A stretch of 64,000 nucleotides of DNA from Corinectria fuckeliana (Eukaryota; Ascomycota; Sordariomycetes; Hypocreales; Nectriaceae): contig WPDH01000063.1 in assembly GCA_019137255.1 (NCBI GenBank), positions 1-64,000 of the forward strand. The letters are read 5' to 3'. This document shows, in pieces, positions 44,138 to 53,987 of this stretch. The position numbers and the translations under genes are program-made. The stretch's first letter is position 1. Each line of letters opens with the position of its first letter. The notes under the pieces were generated by a model. It ran no database searches. It was not told where the DNA came from and saw nothing but the letters and a program-made list of their open reading frames with translations.

Positions 44138-44720
44138 TTAACCTGCCACCATCGACACCACATTCGGGGTGGCAGCCAAAAGAATACAGATGAAAGCCCC
44201 TATGACAACGATATACACGATGACGGAAAGGCGATACTCCGCCTTTTCAGCTTTGCGACCGTAAGTCTGAGCGTGAAAGTCAGCTACCTCATCTAACAGT
44301 CTTGTGCAGATCATGGAAACAAACCACTACCATTTCCGGAGGATCGATTCCCCTGCCCTCCTATTCACCTGCCACCAAGAGACTGGCCCAGACAGGGTGC
44401 CCACCCACTTCAGCCATCACGCACCTGGGCTTGGTGTTGGGGATCGTGATGACGACAAGGCGATTCTCTGCCTTTTCAACCTCAAAAGATTCAAACCGCG
44501 GCATCCCGCACATAATGAAATGGACAAATATAATGACAGCATCCTCGCCGATGTACTCCATCATGACTGCATCTGGGTACTCGTTCCACCCGAACCTCGC
44601 GTTGAGGTTCATGTACGTGACTCCGCCCACGAACGACTCCAGGTGCGGCTCCATGATCATGTGAATGTCCGGGATCGGGCAGATGTTCTGGGTCTTCTTC
44701 ACGTTCATCCTCGCGATCAT
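44138..44720 (-). pseudogene. possible relic of a gene with a C-terminal membrane helix
   Basis: On the minus strand a 119-codon stretch (44720-44361) starts M-I-A-R-M-N-V-K-K-T-Q-N-I-C-P and reads V-G-G-V-T-Y-M-N-L-N-A-R-F-G-W-N. After a stop at 44361 and about 100 bases, another frame gives a lysine-rich stretch and a hydrophobic helix, V-I-V-Y-I-V-V-I-G-A-F-I-C-I-L-L, ending in TAA at 44138. A 33-bp imperfect direct repeat (about 44221 and 44451) lies in the two parts. Whether this is one gene with an intron or two decayed copies of a module cannot be told. No family recognised. Confidence 0.3.
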
Positions 44721-44763
44721 GGCCGGTCTAGATGTCTGTTCTAATACCTGTCACTCTTCAGCA

Positions 44764-44872
44764 GGGCAAGATACTTAATTAGTCCTATTATTAGTGTTAG
44801 TATTAATGTCAGTTCTTAGTATTGATATCAGTATGGGTGTTAGTGTTAGTATTAGTATTAGTCTCAAACCCT
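44764..44872. repeat. TTAGTATTAG-type low-complexity repeat
   Basis: Imperfect array of TTAGTATTAG, TTAGTGTTAG and related units. A similar array in the other orientation lies at 56271-56330. Confidence 0.8.
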
Positions 44873-45314
44873 AAGAACAAAGGATAGACTTCAAGCATAG
44901 CCAATCGAGAAAGCTGCATTCGTCAGTTAATTCGATTTAACAGGCGTTCATTCATTCGCCTATTGCCTATATCGTTATATCGTCCGCCTGACTCCCTTGC
45001 CTTAGCTAGTAGTCACACATCATTAATGCATACGTCTTTGGCCTCTCCTGGTTGCTTCTAATTTAGAACACGTGTCTCTTGAAAACCGCAGTACTAGTCT
45101 TCCGAAAGATAGTCACACTAATCTGGGTCCACTTGTTTCTGGGGGTGAGGATGGCATAGGTTGGCTCTCTACTGAGAATTTGCTGGAAACTGTGTTACTG
45201 ACGGTGCAGGCAATGCCGTGCATGCGCAGAGTTTCTATTACCATCAGTCTCCTAGGGGTGAGTATTGTACTGGAACAGGATGGAGGCCTCAACTCTTCCC
45301 AAACGACAAGCCTC

Positions 45315-45953
45315 TCAAGAGCCACGAGCATGTACGGTCCTCTTTGTCACCCGGCCCGAGACTCCTCTGGACAATTGACCCCTCCGCTTGCGGCCATGCT
45401 GGTTTTCGCGTCGTGGGAACCTCAAGCGTTGCAGTAAAGACTGCAAAATCCCTCCTTCCTTTCGGGCCTCCTCCCTGTCAATCATATGCCCTTCAACCAG
45501 CGTGTAGTTGCGAAACGCCGCAAAGTCCTCCCACACCTTGACCTGCTTCCCTGTTCTCTGCGCATCAACCAGGTCAACAATGTTGACCAAGGTGCTCTTG
45601 AGGTCCCTCTTGCATTCGTGGAGCGAATCGCTGGCCGGGATCCGGACTTGGCGGCAAAGGGCCTGGTAGCCCATGAGCTTTTCCTCGTCGGTGAGCTCAC
45701 GTTCTTCCTCGAGCTCCTGCGACTGTGAGAAGTAGTGTAGCTTCAGTTCGGATCGCAGCGCAATCGTGCGCTGTCTCTGGTATTCCTGGGATCCGCCGAC
45801 CCAGTCTTGGGAGGATGCGAGGCGCGAGAATTCATGGTCGAAGGACGAGGTGTTGTCGGGAACAAAGCTGTCGAATTTCTCGAAGTGGGATTGGGATGAT
45901 GGGGGAGGTATATCAGCTGCATCTGCGTCCGCGCCTGCGTCCGCGTCTGCCAT
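45315..45953 (-). CDS. conserved fungal protein, function unknown
   Basis: An intronless 212-residue minus-strand gene. ATG 45953 is chosen because upstream codons of the open frame lie in the presumed 5' UTR. The N-terminus has a short Asp-Ala repeat, then F-D-S-F-V-P-D-N-T and F-S-R-L-A-S-S-Q-D-W with a Gln/Arg-rich helix (Y-Q-R-Q-R-T-I-A-L). The second half has L-C-R-Q-V-R-I-P-A-S, then V-N-I-V-D-L-V-D-A-Q-R-T-G-K-Q-V and a Y-T motif. The order F-x-x-F, W-x-x-(G)S, L-C, V-N-I-x-D-L-(I/V)-D occurs, as far as I recall, in an expanded family of small fungal proteins without known function. No signal peptide or membrane helix. The C-terminal 35 residues are basic and less convincing. Confidence 0.7.
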   Translation of the reverse strand: MADADAGADADAADIPPPSSQSHFEKFDSFVPDNTSSFDHEFSRLASSQDWVGGSQEYQRQRTIALRSELKLHYFSQSQELEEERELTDEEKLMGYQALCRQVRIPASDSLHECKRDLKSTLVNIVDLVDAQRTGKQVKVWEDFAAFRNYTLVEGHMIDREEARKEGGILQSLLQRLRFPRRENQHGRKRRGQLSRGVSGRVTKRTVHARGS

Positions 45954-46704
45954 TTTGGAAAGGGTTGGGAAAGGTCGTGAGGCGACAACTGAAGAAACAA
46001 TGTGAAGCAATTGGATAGACGAGATGCATTTGACGCTACAAAGGGGGTCTCGGTTAAATTTCCCGAACGGTAGGGACGAGCTGTAATTTAATCAAGACCC
46101 CCTTATTTAAGCTGGGAGATTAAGTATGTGCACCATCCTGGGATCACGTTGCTAGCGGAGCTGGTGACGGATGAGGGAGGAAAAGCTGCCAGAGTGCGGC
46201 GGCAGCTGTGATATGCTGCCGTGCTGAATATCTCTTGGTTGCTCTGTCGACGCGTATCAGAAGTCGAGATGGTTGCCCGGCATGGAACCTCAAATATCCG
46301 GGGAATCGGCCGTCTGCCACTCCATCGACGTATTCGTCCATTTCTGGCCCGGTGCCCTCAGCTGCGAACTTTCTTTCTTGTGCCCTGAGGAAGTTGGGGC
46401 GTTTCAGCGCTGATCTTGGCTGATGCAAACATTTAAAGAGGATTGCTGGGGTCTTAAACAAGCTTAATTGCGTGCACAAACAAGATACACCTATAGATTG
46501 AAACACTTCTCCAAGTCTAGAGCCTATTTTATTGCAATAAGAAATTTTAAGATATAGGCCAAGATCGTTTTATCCCTAACACTAACCCTAGCCCCTAAGC
46601 TCTGACCTTGATCCCCAAACCGCAGGTTCATAGAGGTTTGATGGCTAGGTTTCGTGACTCATGCGGCGTTCCACTGCAAACTCACTCGTACCGAGATCAA
46701 AGTT

Positions 46705-47226
46705 TTAGGCACGGCTGATGAGGCTGCCCTTTGCCCACTCGACACTGGACGCATCTTGTGCCTGAATTAACACATGCTCCGTTACTCTGCACTGCTGCTT
46801 CTCGACAATGGCTTCACAGACACCCTCGACGTCATTCATCGGCAGTGCCAAGCAGCGGTCTCCTCTTCCTCCAAAGAGCCCTCGTCTATTGGTGTTTTGC
46901 CATATACTCTCCATAACTGGCTCTATCGGAAGTGGTTTCGTCCCTACCGCAGTGATATCGAGTGGGGGCAGTTCATCGCCAAGATTTTTCGCCAAACCCG
47001 AAGACCTGGGTTTGGCGACTCACCAGAGCCGCGTATCGATATGTTCATCAAGGTAAATGCCGCTGTCTGCAGCCGAATTGATGATCGTCTGTACAGGAGT
47101 CGAAGATGGGCTCAGTGCTCCGATCTCGTTGGACCCTATCCGACACAATACCGTCAGTTCCATCACAGGCCCTGACGGAAAAGTCAGAGCAGTTCGCACA
47201 ACAATGGAGGTTACTTTGGAGTTCAT
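46705..47226 (-). CDS. hypothetical protein or relic, interrupted by TGA
   Basis: One minus-strand frame is open from ATG 47226 to TAA 46705 except for a TGA at 47020-47022 after L-W. The first part reads S-I-V-V-R-T-A-L-T-F-P-S-G-P-V-M-E-L-T-V-L; the second reads A-V-G-T-K-P-L-P-I-E-P-V-M and L-P-M-N-D-V-E-G-V-C-E-A-I-V-E-K. The even codon quality on both sides suggests one former or spliced protein of about 173 residues. A GTGAGT donor overlaps the TGA (CTG|GTGAGT), so an intron is possible, but the nearest acceptor that keeps frame is not obvious. The opposite strand is also open (47057-47515). I do not recognise the family. Confidence 0.35.
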
Positions 47227-48263
47227 TCAAGAGCTCGAGCTGCACGAAGTGGCTGCCTTTGGCCTACGCCCGGATCCTGTCGAAGCAACTAGAAGATTGA
47301 GAGCTGGCTACCTTCGGGACGCGCCAAGCCCTCTTTGCAAGGCAGACGGACTTGGGTGGCGGCAAGAGTGGGAGTCGCTGGAGTATCCGAGTTCCCAGTG
47401 GGTAAACACAGACATATTTACCGAATGGGTCGGCCCTGGCCAACGCTGGGAAACTGTCATGCACATGCCAGAAAGGACCAAAAGAGCTACCGCGATGAAA
47501 TACAGGGATGATTAGCTGACACGGAAGCAGGAGGAGCGGGAAGAACAGGACGAGAGAGGTTGCTCGGTCAAGAGATGGAAGACAGAATCGAGAGACTGAT
47601 GTGTTCATTTGGTCGCGCTTTTATGAGTTTCCACGCCAAAATCTCAACTCCGTGTTTTGGTGAAAGGAGCTGCTCGTATGTCGGTCTAAACGGTACGTCT
47701 TTTCTGCTTCAGGGAATGAATGTGCCATCGCTCATACGAGCAAAGTACTTGGAATATCACCGGGGTTCTCCTGATCCTCAGATCTAAGCATTTATGAACA
47801 TACGCAAGGAGCAGACTACGAAGCGGACCTTGCACGCTACCAAAGAACAAACAAGCTTCTCGGTCGCCTCCACAGTGAGCGGTCAAATTCTATCAGAAGC
47901 CCGACTCTACCTCCCCAATTGACGATGAGGAAGCCGACGAGGAGAGCGATAGCGTCTGTCAACCCCTCGGTGATGAAAGAAATATGACGCCTTGATGGGT
48001 AAGTCTCGACAGGTCTAAGCTTCCGTCTAGTAGACTACTTGGATGCTGACTTCTGGGCTTGGTGTACCTATAGAGGACGGCCTTATCCGTCCAAGACCAA
48101 TCCATCTACGGAATCTGGCCAAGTGCGATTGGGGGTCTCTTACTGTGAGCCAGTGCCAGCACCGAGTTGCGTCCGTCCGGAAGGCACCAAGATTGTGCGG
48201 CTGCGATTGCAAGGTGTACTTGAGGGGAAATGTTTCAATAAAAAGTCACTAATTAACTAAAAG

Positions 48264-48337
48264 GCCCCGGTGGCGCAATTGGTCAGCGTAACAGGCTTTT
48301 AACCTGGAGGTTATGGGTTCGAGTCCCATCCGGGGCG
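48264..48337 (+). tRNA. tRNA-Lys (anticodon UUU)
   Basis: Full cloverleaf of 74 nt without intron. The acceptor stem is GCCCCGG/CCGGGGC (7 bp), the D stem GCGC/GCGT, the anticodon stem ACAGG/CCTGG with one A-G mismatch at the top, and the loop CTTTTAA with TTT at 34-36. The T arm ATGGG-TTCGAGT-CCCAT is perfect, and the discriminator is G. Internal promoter: A box TGGCGCAATTGG and B box GGTTCGAGTCC, both canonical. Confidence 0.96.
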
Positions 48338-48347
48338 TTTGCGTTGC

Positions 48348-48361
48348 TTTTTGACTTTTTT
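48348..48361 (+). terminator. RNA polymerase III terminator of the tRNA-Lys gene
   Basis: Two T runs (T5 at 48348-48352 and T6 at 48356-48361) begin 11 bases after the discriminator base, the usual place and form of a Pol III stop. Confidence 0.85.
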
Positions 48362-49029
48362 GTTAGTGTATTTAACTAGATACAGTGCTGTCTATAGTAT
48401 AAATTATTTAATTGTTCTACTCTAGTGTACTAATAAGTGTGTAGTTATTTAGGTCTTATATTATATATATCTTACTAGCTTTAAAATATAATAAAGTCTA
48501 TTATAATCTAGTAGCTAAACTAACCTAAACAGGCTAGAACCACTTAATATAAAGATAATACACTTATTTTTATTTATAGCAGCAGTTAATCCTGTTTCTA
48601 GTTAGTTTTGCTTTAACACTAACACTAACTTAGCTACTACACTAATAGCAATATAATTTAACAACCTTTTAGCTTCTCTGTGTGTTAGTGAGAGTGGTGT
48701 TGCTTGCAGGCGTAGCGGCGGAGTCTACCTTGTCTTCCTAAACCCCTTTCTATAATGCTTCCCAGTCGTTGCCGCCCTTGCTTATCTTCTTCGCTGTTGG
48801 TTTAATAGTCGCTATATTAGGAACAACCTAGAAGCTCCCACTAGGGGTCTAGGTCTTTGTTGAACTTCACTCGCAGGTGGGAGGCAATGTTGTCGTACGT
48901 TGACGTGAGGAGTCTGAGGGAGGGGGAGTACCATCTTTCGAGAACTTAAGGCTTTGCCCCGTTGTCGTATGTCCCTTTGTAAGAAGACCGCCTTGAGTGT
49001 TGAGAATGAAATGGAAAGTTGTGGCCTAT
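48362..49029. other. AT-rich block then eroded DNA
   Basis: 48362-48700 is strongly AT-rich with no open frame, the composition left by heavy C-to-T mutation. From 48700 to 49030 the DNA is GC-richer and may hold the decayed 3' end of the pepsin-like gene, but no family block could be placed. Confidence 0.45.
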
Positions 49030-49999
49030 TGATTCAATGCTAATATTCCAGAGCGTGGCGCCGTCTCGGAAGCGCCGTCCAAGGTGATGGCTTCTCCAAC
49101 AACGCGGTTCTGGTCGTATTCCCCGAACTAGAGAGACCCAGCCAAATTGGGTCATACAGAACCAACGTGCATCCCGAAAGAGTTGGAGGACGTTTTGCTC
49201 TGCTCCCACGTATATCAGGGCGCAAGACTGGTATTAATGAGCGGTGCTGAGGGGACACCTGAGGTGAAGGACTAGTTGACCGAGATCACTATCGTCCAAG
49301 CTCAGGCAGCCAGCAAAGAAATGTTGTTTCTTCCTGCCGGAATACGCGCTAAGAGAGTCAGACTGGTGTTCTTCATCTCGAAGCCTTGGCGTCTCAAGGC
49401 TGCCTACCTATCGTGTTGCGTCGTCGCCTTCAAGGTCTAGACTGAGCATGTAGTTACCAAGACTATCTATCAGGCATCGCGATACCTGTTTCGGAACCTT
49501 CAGCTTCTGCCTTGCCGTAGAGTCCATATTGCTTAGCGCAGCTTGTCCTCGTCCCACCCGCTGTACAGTGCGTATCCTGGATGAGCCACGTCTCCTAGGT
49601 CCTGCCTGGGAAGGGCTTGTACTCTCCTTCTGCTAGTATTGCGTGCTGCGGACCGTTGGGCCCTATCGTCTCGTTAGACCATGGGACTTTGAAAGAGGTC
49701 GGGATGGCGGAGCCGACGAAGGAAAGTGGAATCACCGTCAATGACTGTCTAGCATAGCCAGTAAGCCCTTTGACGAGATCAGGAACAATAACAGAGTTGG
49801 CAGACTCAAGAGCCAAAGGAAGTGATGCTAGAGTCGGGGCATCGCTGTCCTGGACAGTGTGTGGGTGAGCCGTACTGGGCGACTGGTTGATAAAGTAGTT
49901 CGAGAACCACAGGCTGAATAGGAGGCACAAGCAAAGTAGGAGGGGTCTCGAAGTCTGGTCTCGAAGGTGAAGGAAATACAGATAGTCAACCAATAGCAT
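49030..49999 (-). pseudogene. relic of a fungal pepsin-like (peptidase A1 superfamily) membrane protein
   Basis: The minus strand starts with M-L-L-V-D-Y-L-Y-F and a hydrophobic segment, then I-P-T-S-F-K-V-P-W-S-N-E and G-P-N-G-P-Q-H-A-I-L. A TAG at 49595-49597 falls in P-G-R-T-stop-E-T-W-L-I-Q-D-T-H-C, where relatives have Trp; more stops follow. Further down, N-S-F-G-M-H-V-G-S-V-stop-P-N-L-A-G-S-L-stop-F and G-E-Y-D-Q-N-R-V-V-G-E-A fit the fungal block N-S-F-G-x-H-x-G-S-x-x-x-x-x-x-G-S-L-x-x-G-G-Y-D-x-N-R-V. This family has an aspartyl-protease fold and is often inactive and surface-exposed. Most stops are TAG or TGA in place of Trp or Arg. Not functional. Confidence 0.75.
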
Positions 50000-51065
50000 T
50001 GTCGACGAAAATATAAATCGAGTCCAAAGCTAGGCGGAAGCTCGAGTCCTCCAGTCAAGCCGGTATATACACCAAGGCTGTCTAATGGAGGCATCACCAA
50101 AAGGGAAAAAAAGACGACGGCCTAGACTGCGTTGGTAGGGTAGTGAGATAAACTAGTGACGTAGTGAACACTAGTAGCTAGACGTGGTCAGAGACGAGCC
50201 TAAGAAAGAGGGGGAGAGCAAAGCCAAAGAGCTCGCGGGCATTACTCGACCATCATATAACCAAATTTTGCAGAGACTACTGGTGAGCGGCTATCTCGTG
50301 GTTCACCGAACTAATCTGGAAATTGTATGCTAAAATAAGGTCGTTGCCACAGGGCTACGTTCCCTAAAGATACTTGCCTTCCGCAGCTTTACTGCAAGTA
50401 GCTCCGCGGAGCGGCAAAGGGTTCCATTCAGGGTGGGTCAAAGAATGTCATTGGAGGACTGCGTTCTTGTAAGTATGTAGGTCTATGCATGTTGGTTGTC
50501 AACTTAAACTATTTGTAGGGATCATCTGAAAAGTGGCCCAATGCCAAGCCATTTCCCGTCTCCGATTCATTCCTGATTGCTGTCATCTTCCGGTGGGCGT
50601 ATGCTTCAGATGCTTGAAAGAAGGGCAAAACAAGACGTATAGGGTTAATGGTCCTGCGAAATTGCTTCTAAAGTCTCAGAGTGTGATTCTTAGACAAGGT
50701 GGCTGTAGCTCTCTGTTGAAGCTAAGCGCTCTAGGTATTCCTACATGGATCCTTGTCGCCCGGGCGAGACAGGGGTTATGTCGAAGTGCCCGGGCGCTTC
50801 GAGTCCCAATCACTGCAACGGCAAGAATCCACGGGTCTTCCGGCTTGGACATGCTATTGAGTTTCCCAGTCTGTCGCACCATCCAAGAAGGCCAAAGCTC
50901 AAAACGGCATTAAATAGATTGCTAGGACACCTCGCAAACAACATCTCCTCCCCCCCCTCGAATCTCCCCGCAAGTTCATTTCTTCCTCCCAAAGGACTTT
51001 TTTAGACGTTTGTTCATCATTGATCTAGCCTTTATGACTTGGCATTGGCCATAACCGCGCTGGAT
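50000..51065. other. intergenic
   Basis: No supported gene. The open stretch at 50533-50913 has no family pattern. 50940-51065 is CT-rich, consistent with a former promoter/5' UTR of the glycosyltransferase relic. Confidence 0.4.
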
Positions 51066-52153
51066 ATGATATCCCGTCCGAGTCAGATCTTTCCTCCACC
51101 GGCGAGTTGCGATCCCTCCTACTTGATGGCATCCAAGCGCTACCGCTGGGCCGTCGGCGTGGCTATCCTCACAGGCTTCCTCGTCCTGGTGCGTTTGCGC
51201 CTCTATGTCGACCTCCCCGGAGCACCTGCAGAAGTCGACTGGTCTCGCTTCGCCTATACTCAGTATGTCACCAATAGCGAATACCTCTGCAACTCAGTCA
51301 TGTTCTTTGAGGCGCTGGATCGGTTTGCGAGCCGTGCCGACCGCGTAATGATGTATCCATCGAATATGCTTCAGTCTGAGAGCGATTCTTCGAGCGACGC
51401 CCATCTTCTATTCAAAGCTCGCGACGAGTACAGTGTCAAACTAATTCCCATTACCGTCCAGCATACAGATGGCACAGACAGTGAGTTGTTTGATCTCTAC
51501 TCTATTGCTGGTCTACTCGGCGAGAACAGCCACTAACTCTCCGTTTTGCAGAGACTTGGGCCGATTCCTTCACCAAACTCCTCGCCTTCGATCAAACTCA
51601 ATACAGCCGCGTACTTTCGATTGACTCCGACTCGATTCTCTTCCAAAATATGGATGAGTTGTTTCTCTTGCCCCCGTCACCAGTAGCTATGCCTCGAGCC
51701 TACTAGCTTTACCCAGAGAAGAAAGTCCTTGCTTCACATGTCATGCTCATTCAGCCATCTGGGGTTGAGTTCTCTCGCATCATGCAAAAAGTAGAATCTG
51801 CGGGCCCAGATGACTACGACATGGAGATTATCAACTACCTCTACGGCGAGAGCGCCCTTGTTCTTCCGCATCGCCGCTACGGCATGCTAACAGCCGAGTT
51901 CCGCCAAGACGACCACGCCATGTACCTTGGCTCTGACAGCGAGGCCTGGGATCCCGTCGCCACCTACAACGAGGCCAAGCTCGTGCACTTTTCCGACTGG
52001 CTGATTCCGAAGCCCTGGATACATACCCCTAAGGGTCTACGTGAGGAGTACCAACCTAAATGCACCAATATCACAGCTAGCACTGTTGATTGCTCCTCAG
52101 GGGTTATATGGAATAATATTTACTCTGACTTTAGGAAAAGGCGGGAGGTATGA
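51066..52153 (+). pseudogene. GNT1-like glycosyltransferase (GT8-related) with one TAG
   Basis: Two exons (51126 or 51066 to 51480, and 51552-52153) with a GTGAGT...CAG intron. From ATG 51126 the protein would have 318 residues. It has an N-terminal signal anchor (W-A-V-G-V-A-I-L-T-G-F-L-V-L-V) and F-A-Y-T-Q-Y-V-T-N-S-E-Y-L-C-N-S. The D-x-D motif is R-V-L-S-I-D-S-D-S-I-L. These are the marks of fungal alpha-1,2-N-acetylglucosaminyltransferase-like Golgi enzymes. The only break is TAG at 51704-51706 in P-R-A-Y-stop-L-Y-P-E-K-K, where relatives have Trp. The frame is otherwise perfect on both sides, so this is either a very recent pseudogene, a polymorphic allele or a sequencing error. Confidence 0.8.
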
Positions 52154-52404
52154 ATATCCCATAAAGCAACGCTTGTTTCAACGGATCCTAACGTGTTGAC
52201 GGGAGGTCTGCAGCCTTGGCCATAATCCGGAACATCAACATGTATTAGAAAGGTAATAACTATTGCTCCCTCGATGAGGGGACTTGGTGTGTTGCATCTA
52301 CTGTCTTAGGGTGTCACGCGTCGGATTTGCATCTCGAGCGGTTGATTTGTGTTGAGATAGCGGGCATCAATGTGAAAAGTTAATCGACCTGCAAACTGGG
52401 AAGA
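52154..52404. other. intergenic
   Basis: Flank between the glycosyltransferase relic and the first inverted-repeat element. Nothing seen. Confidence 0.4.
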
Positions 52405-52586
52405 GTTGTGCTATTCGGGCTATGAACCCACCCTTCTTACCACTTTGACAGTCTTAATGCCCCGACGCCCTGATGCCCTGATGCCCTAGTTGCTTTGCTA
52501 TTATTAATAGCAAGACTATCATTAAGGAGAGAAGATAATAGTGGAAGTTGATATAAGCACATGATATACAGCCCGAATAGCACAAC
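52405..52586. mobile_element. MITE-like element, copy A (182 bp)
   Basis: Bounded by a perfect 17-bp terminal inverted repeat: GTTGTGCTATTCGGGCT at 52405-52421 and its reverse complement at 52570-52586. The inside has tandem GATGCCCT units (52460-52485) and no coding capacity. A second copy with the same ends and related inside lies at 56347-56657 in the opposite orientation. No clear target-site duplication was seen. Confidence 0.8.
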
Positions 52587-53987
52587 ATTAAGAATGTTTC
52601 ATGGAATCGAGTAATTATGACTTATAATTCTGGTTACGTGCTCGACAATACGCTATAACATGATTTAGATAGTAGCCCTTTTCACAAATCTTAAAGATGT
52701 CGGCCGGGATAGTGATGAGAGCTTTTTTGGTATATTTCTATTTTGGTTAACCTGTCGCCCTAACAATCTACATGAGCGATGTTCCTGTCACTCCTGCCTG
52801 ACATTGAGTTAGAAACGCTTACATCACATGGAAATAACAGCCTTGGCCAAATACCACTCTTCAGTAATGAACTATGCTATCAAGTGAAGTTTGGTTGCGC
52901 AGAAAAGAAAGAAAGCAAGCACAAATGCACCAATCCCAACCCCCCCCTGAACATCGTTTCTCGCAACCGTCCATGAAACAGAGGTAATTGGAAAAAGCAG
53001 AAAACCAACAAGTCCAAATGAAATCCCAGCTATTGTACCGGGCAACTCTACAAACTAAACGCCCCAGCCACAAGAAAAGCCCTTCTGGGGACATGCTTCA
53101 AGTCTCGCTCGCTGCTTGACAGGGATCCTTCTGAACAGGACTGGCAAGACTGGTGCGTGGCCGGGGTTCTCGAGAAGGTGCATTAAAATTTTCAGGCCAA
53201 TCGGCGGGTTAGTGTCAGACTGTTTGTAGTTGTAGTCTCGTCTTGCTTTGGATGATGGTATTGAAGGAGCTGCGTGGACATTGACGAGGTTGCTTGAAAA
53301 CATCTCAAACTGTGAATCTTCAGCGATGGAATGTGACTTAAGAAGGTTCTAATACCTGAACGAACTCTACCTTGGTCATATGCTTGAACCATCTTTATAG
53401 ATATCCACCCTGGTGCTTTTAGTAATACGTCCTCAAGAGCTTAAAGAAATCGCGGTCTGAGTGTACTCTGCACACATCCGGCTGTTAAGAGCTTGATACC
53501 CCATCTCATGAAAGCAATACATAAGAGCAAGAACTTATGCCTTGACAGCTCTGCAGGGGCAGATACCACAAGTGTACATTCCGTAAGCTCTTGTCCCCCG
53601 AGACCTTGTTGATGTTAGGGTAGCTTTTCGTTTAGAGTGGAGAGAAAGCTCCAAAAGACGGTTGTCAGTTGTCGGATTCCTCGATTTCCAGCCAGGAAAT
53701 GTTGGCTTGAAGCCCGATTGTTCGCTTGGGAAGCCTCAATTGTCAGGGGTGACGATGATCCGTATTCTGCTAGAACGACGCGCAGATCTTCCAGTGCTCC
53801 CACACGCAACTCCTCATAGGCATCATGTAATCTCCGACCGCAGGGCTGTATTCTGTCAGCTGGAAGATCTGAGGCAACAACTGGTTAGGATCACAAATAC
53901 AGGTCCAGCAAACATGCTCAGTTCTTGGCTCCTCATTAGGCCAATACTTCGAGCAGAAGCTATCGTAAGTGTTGGCGACTAGGTTGG
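52587..53987. other. 1.4-kb stretch without a supported gene
   Basis: A minus-strand open frame at 53055-53303 (82 codons) has no family likeness. 53600-53987 may be an eroded downstream part of the relic that follows on the minus strand. No RNA gene seen. Confidence 0.35.

Noticed and set aside
46570..46600. Telomere-like CCCTAA/CACTAACCCTAGCCCCTAA stretch
   Set aside because: Only about two imperfect units; too short to call an interstitial telomere or chromosome end.
53055..53303. 82-codon minus-strand frame starting with ATG
   Set aside because: No signal peptide, domain or family pattern; not distinguishable from chance.
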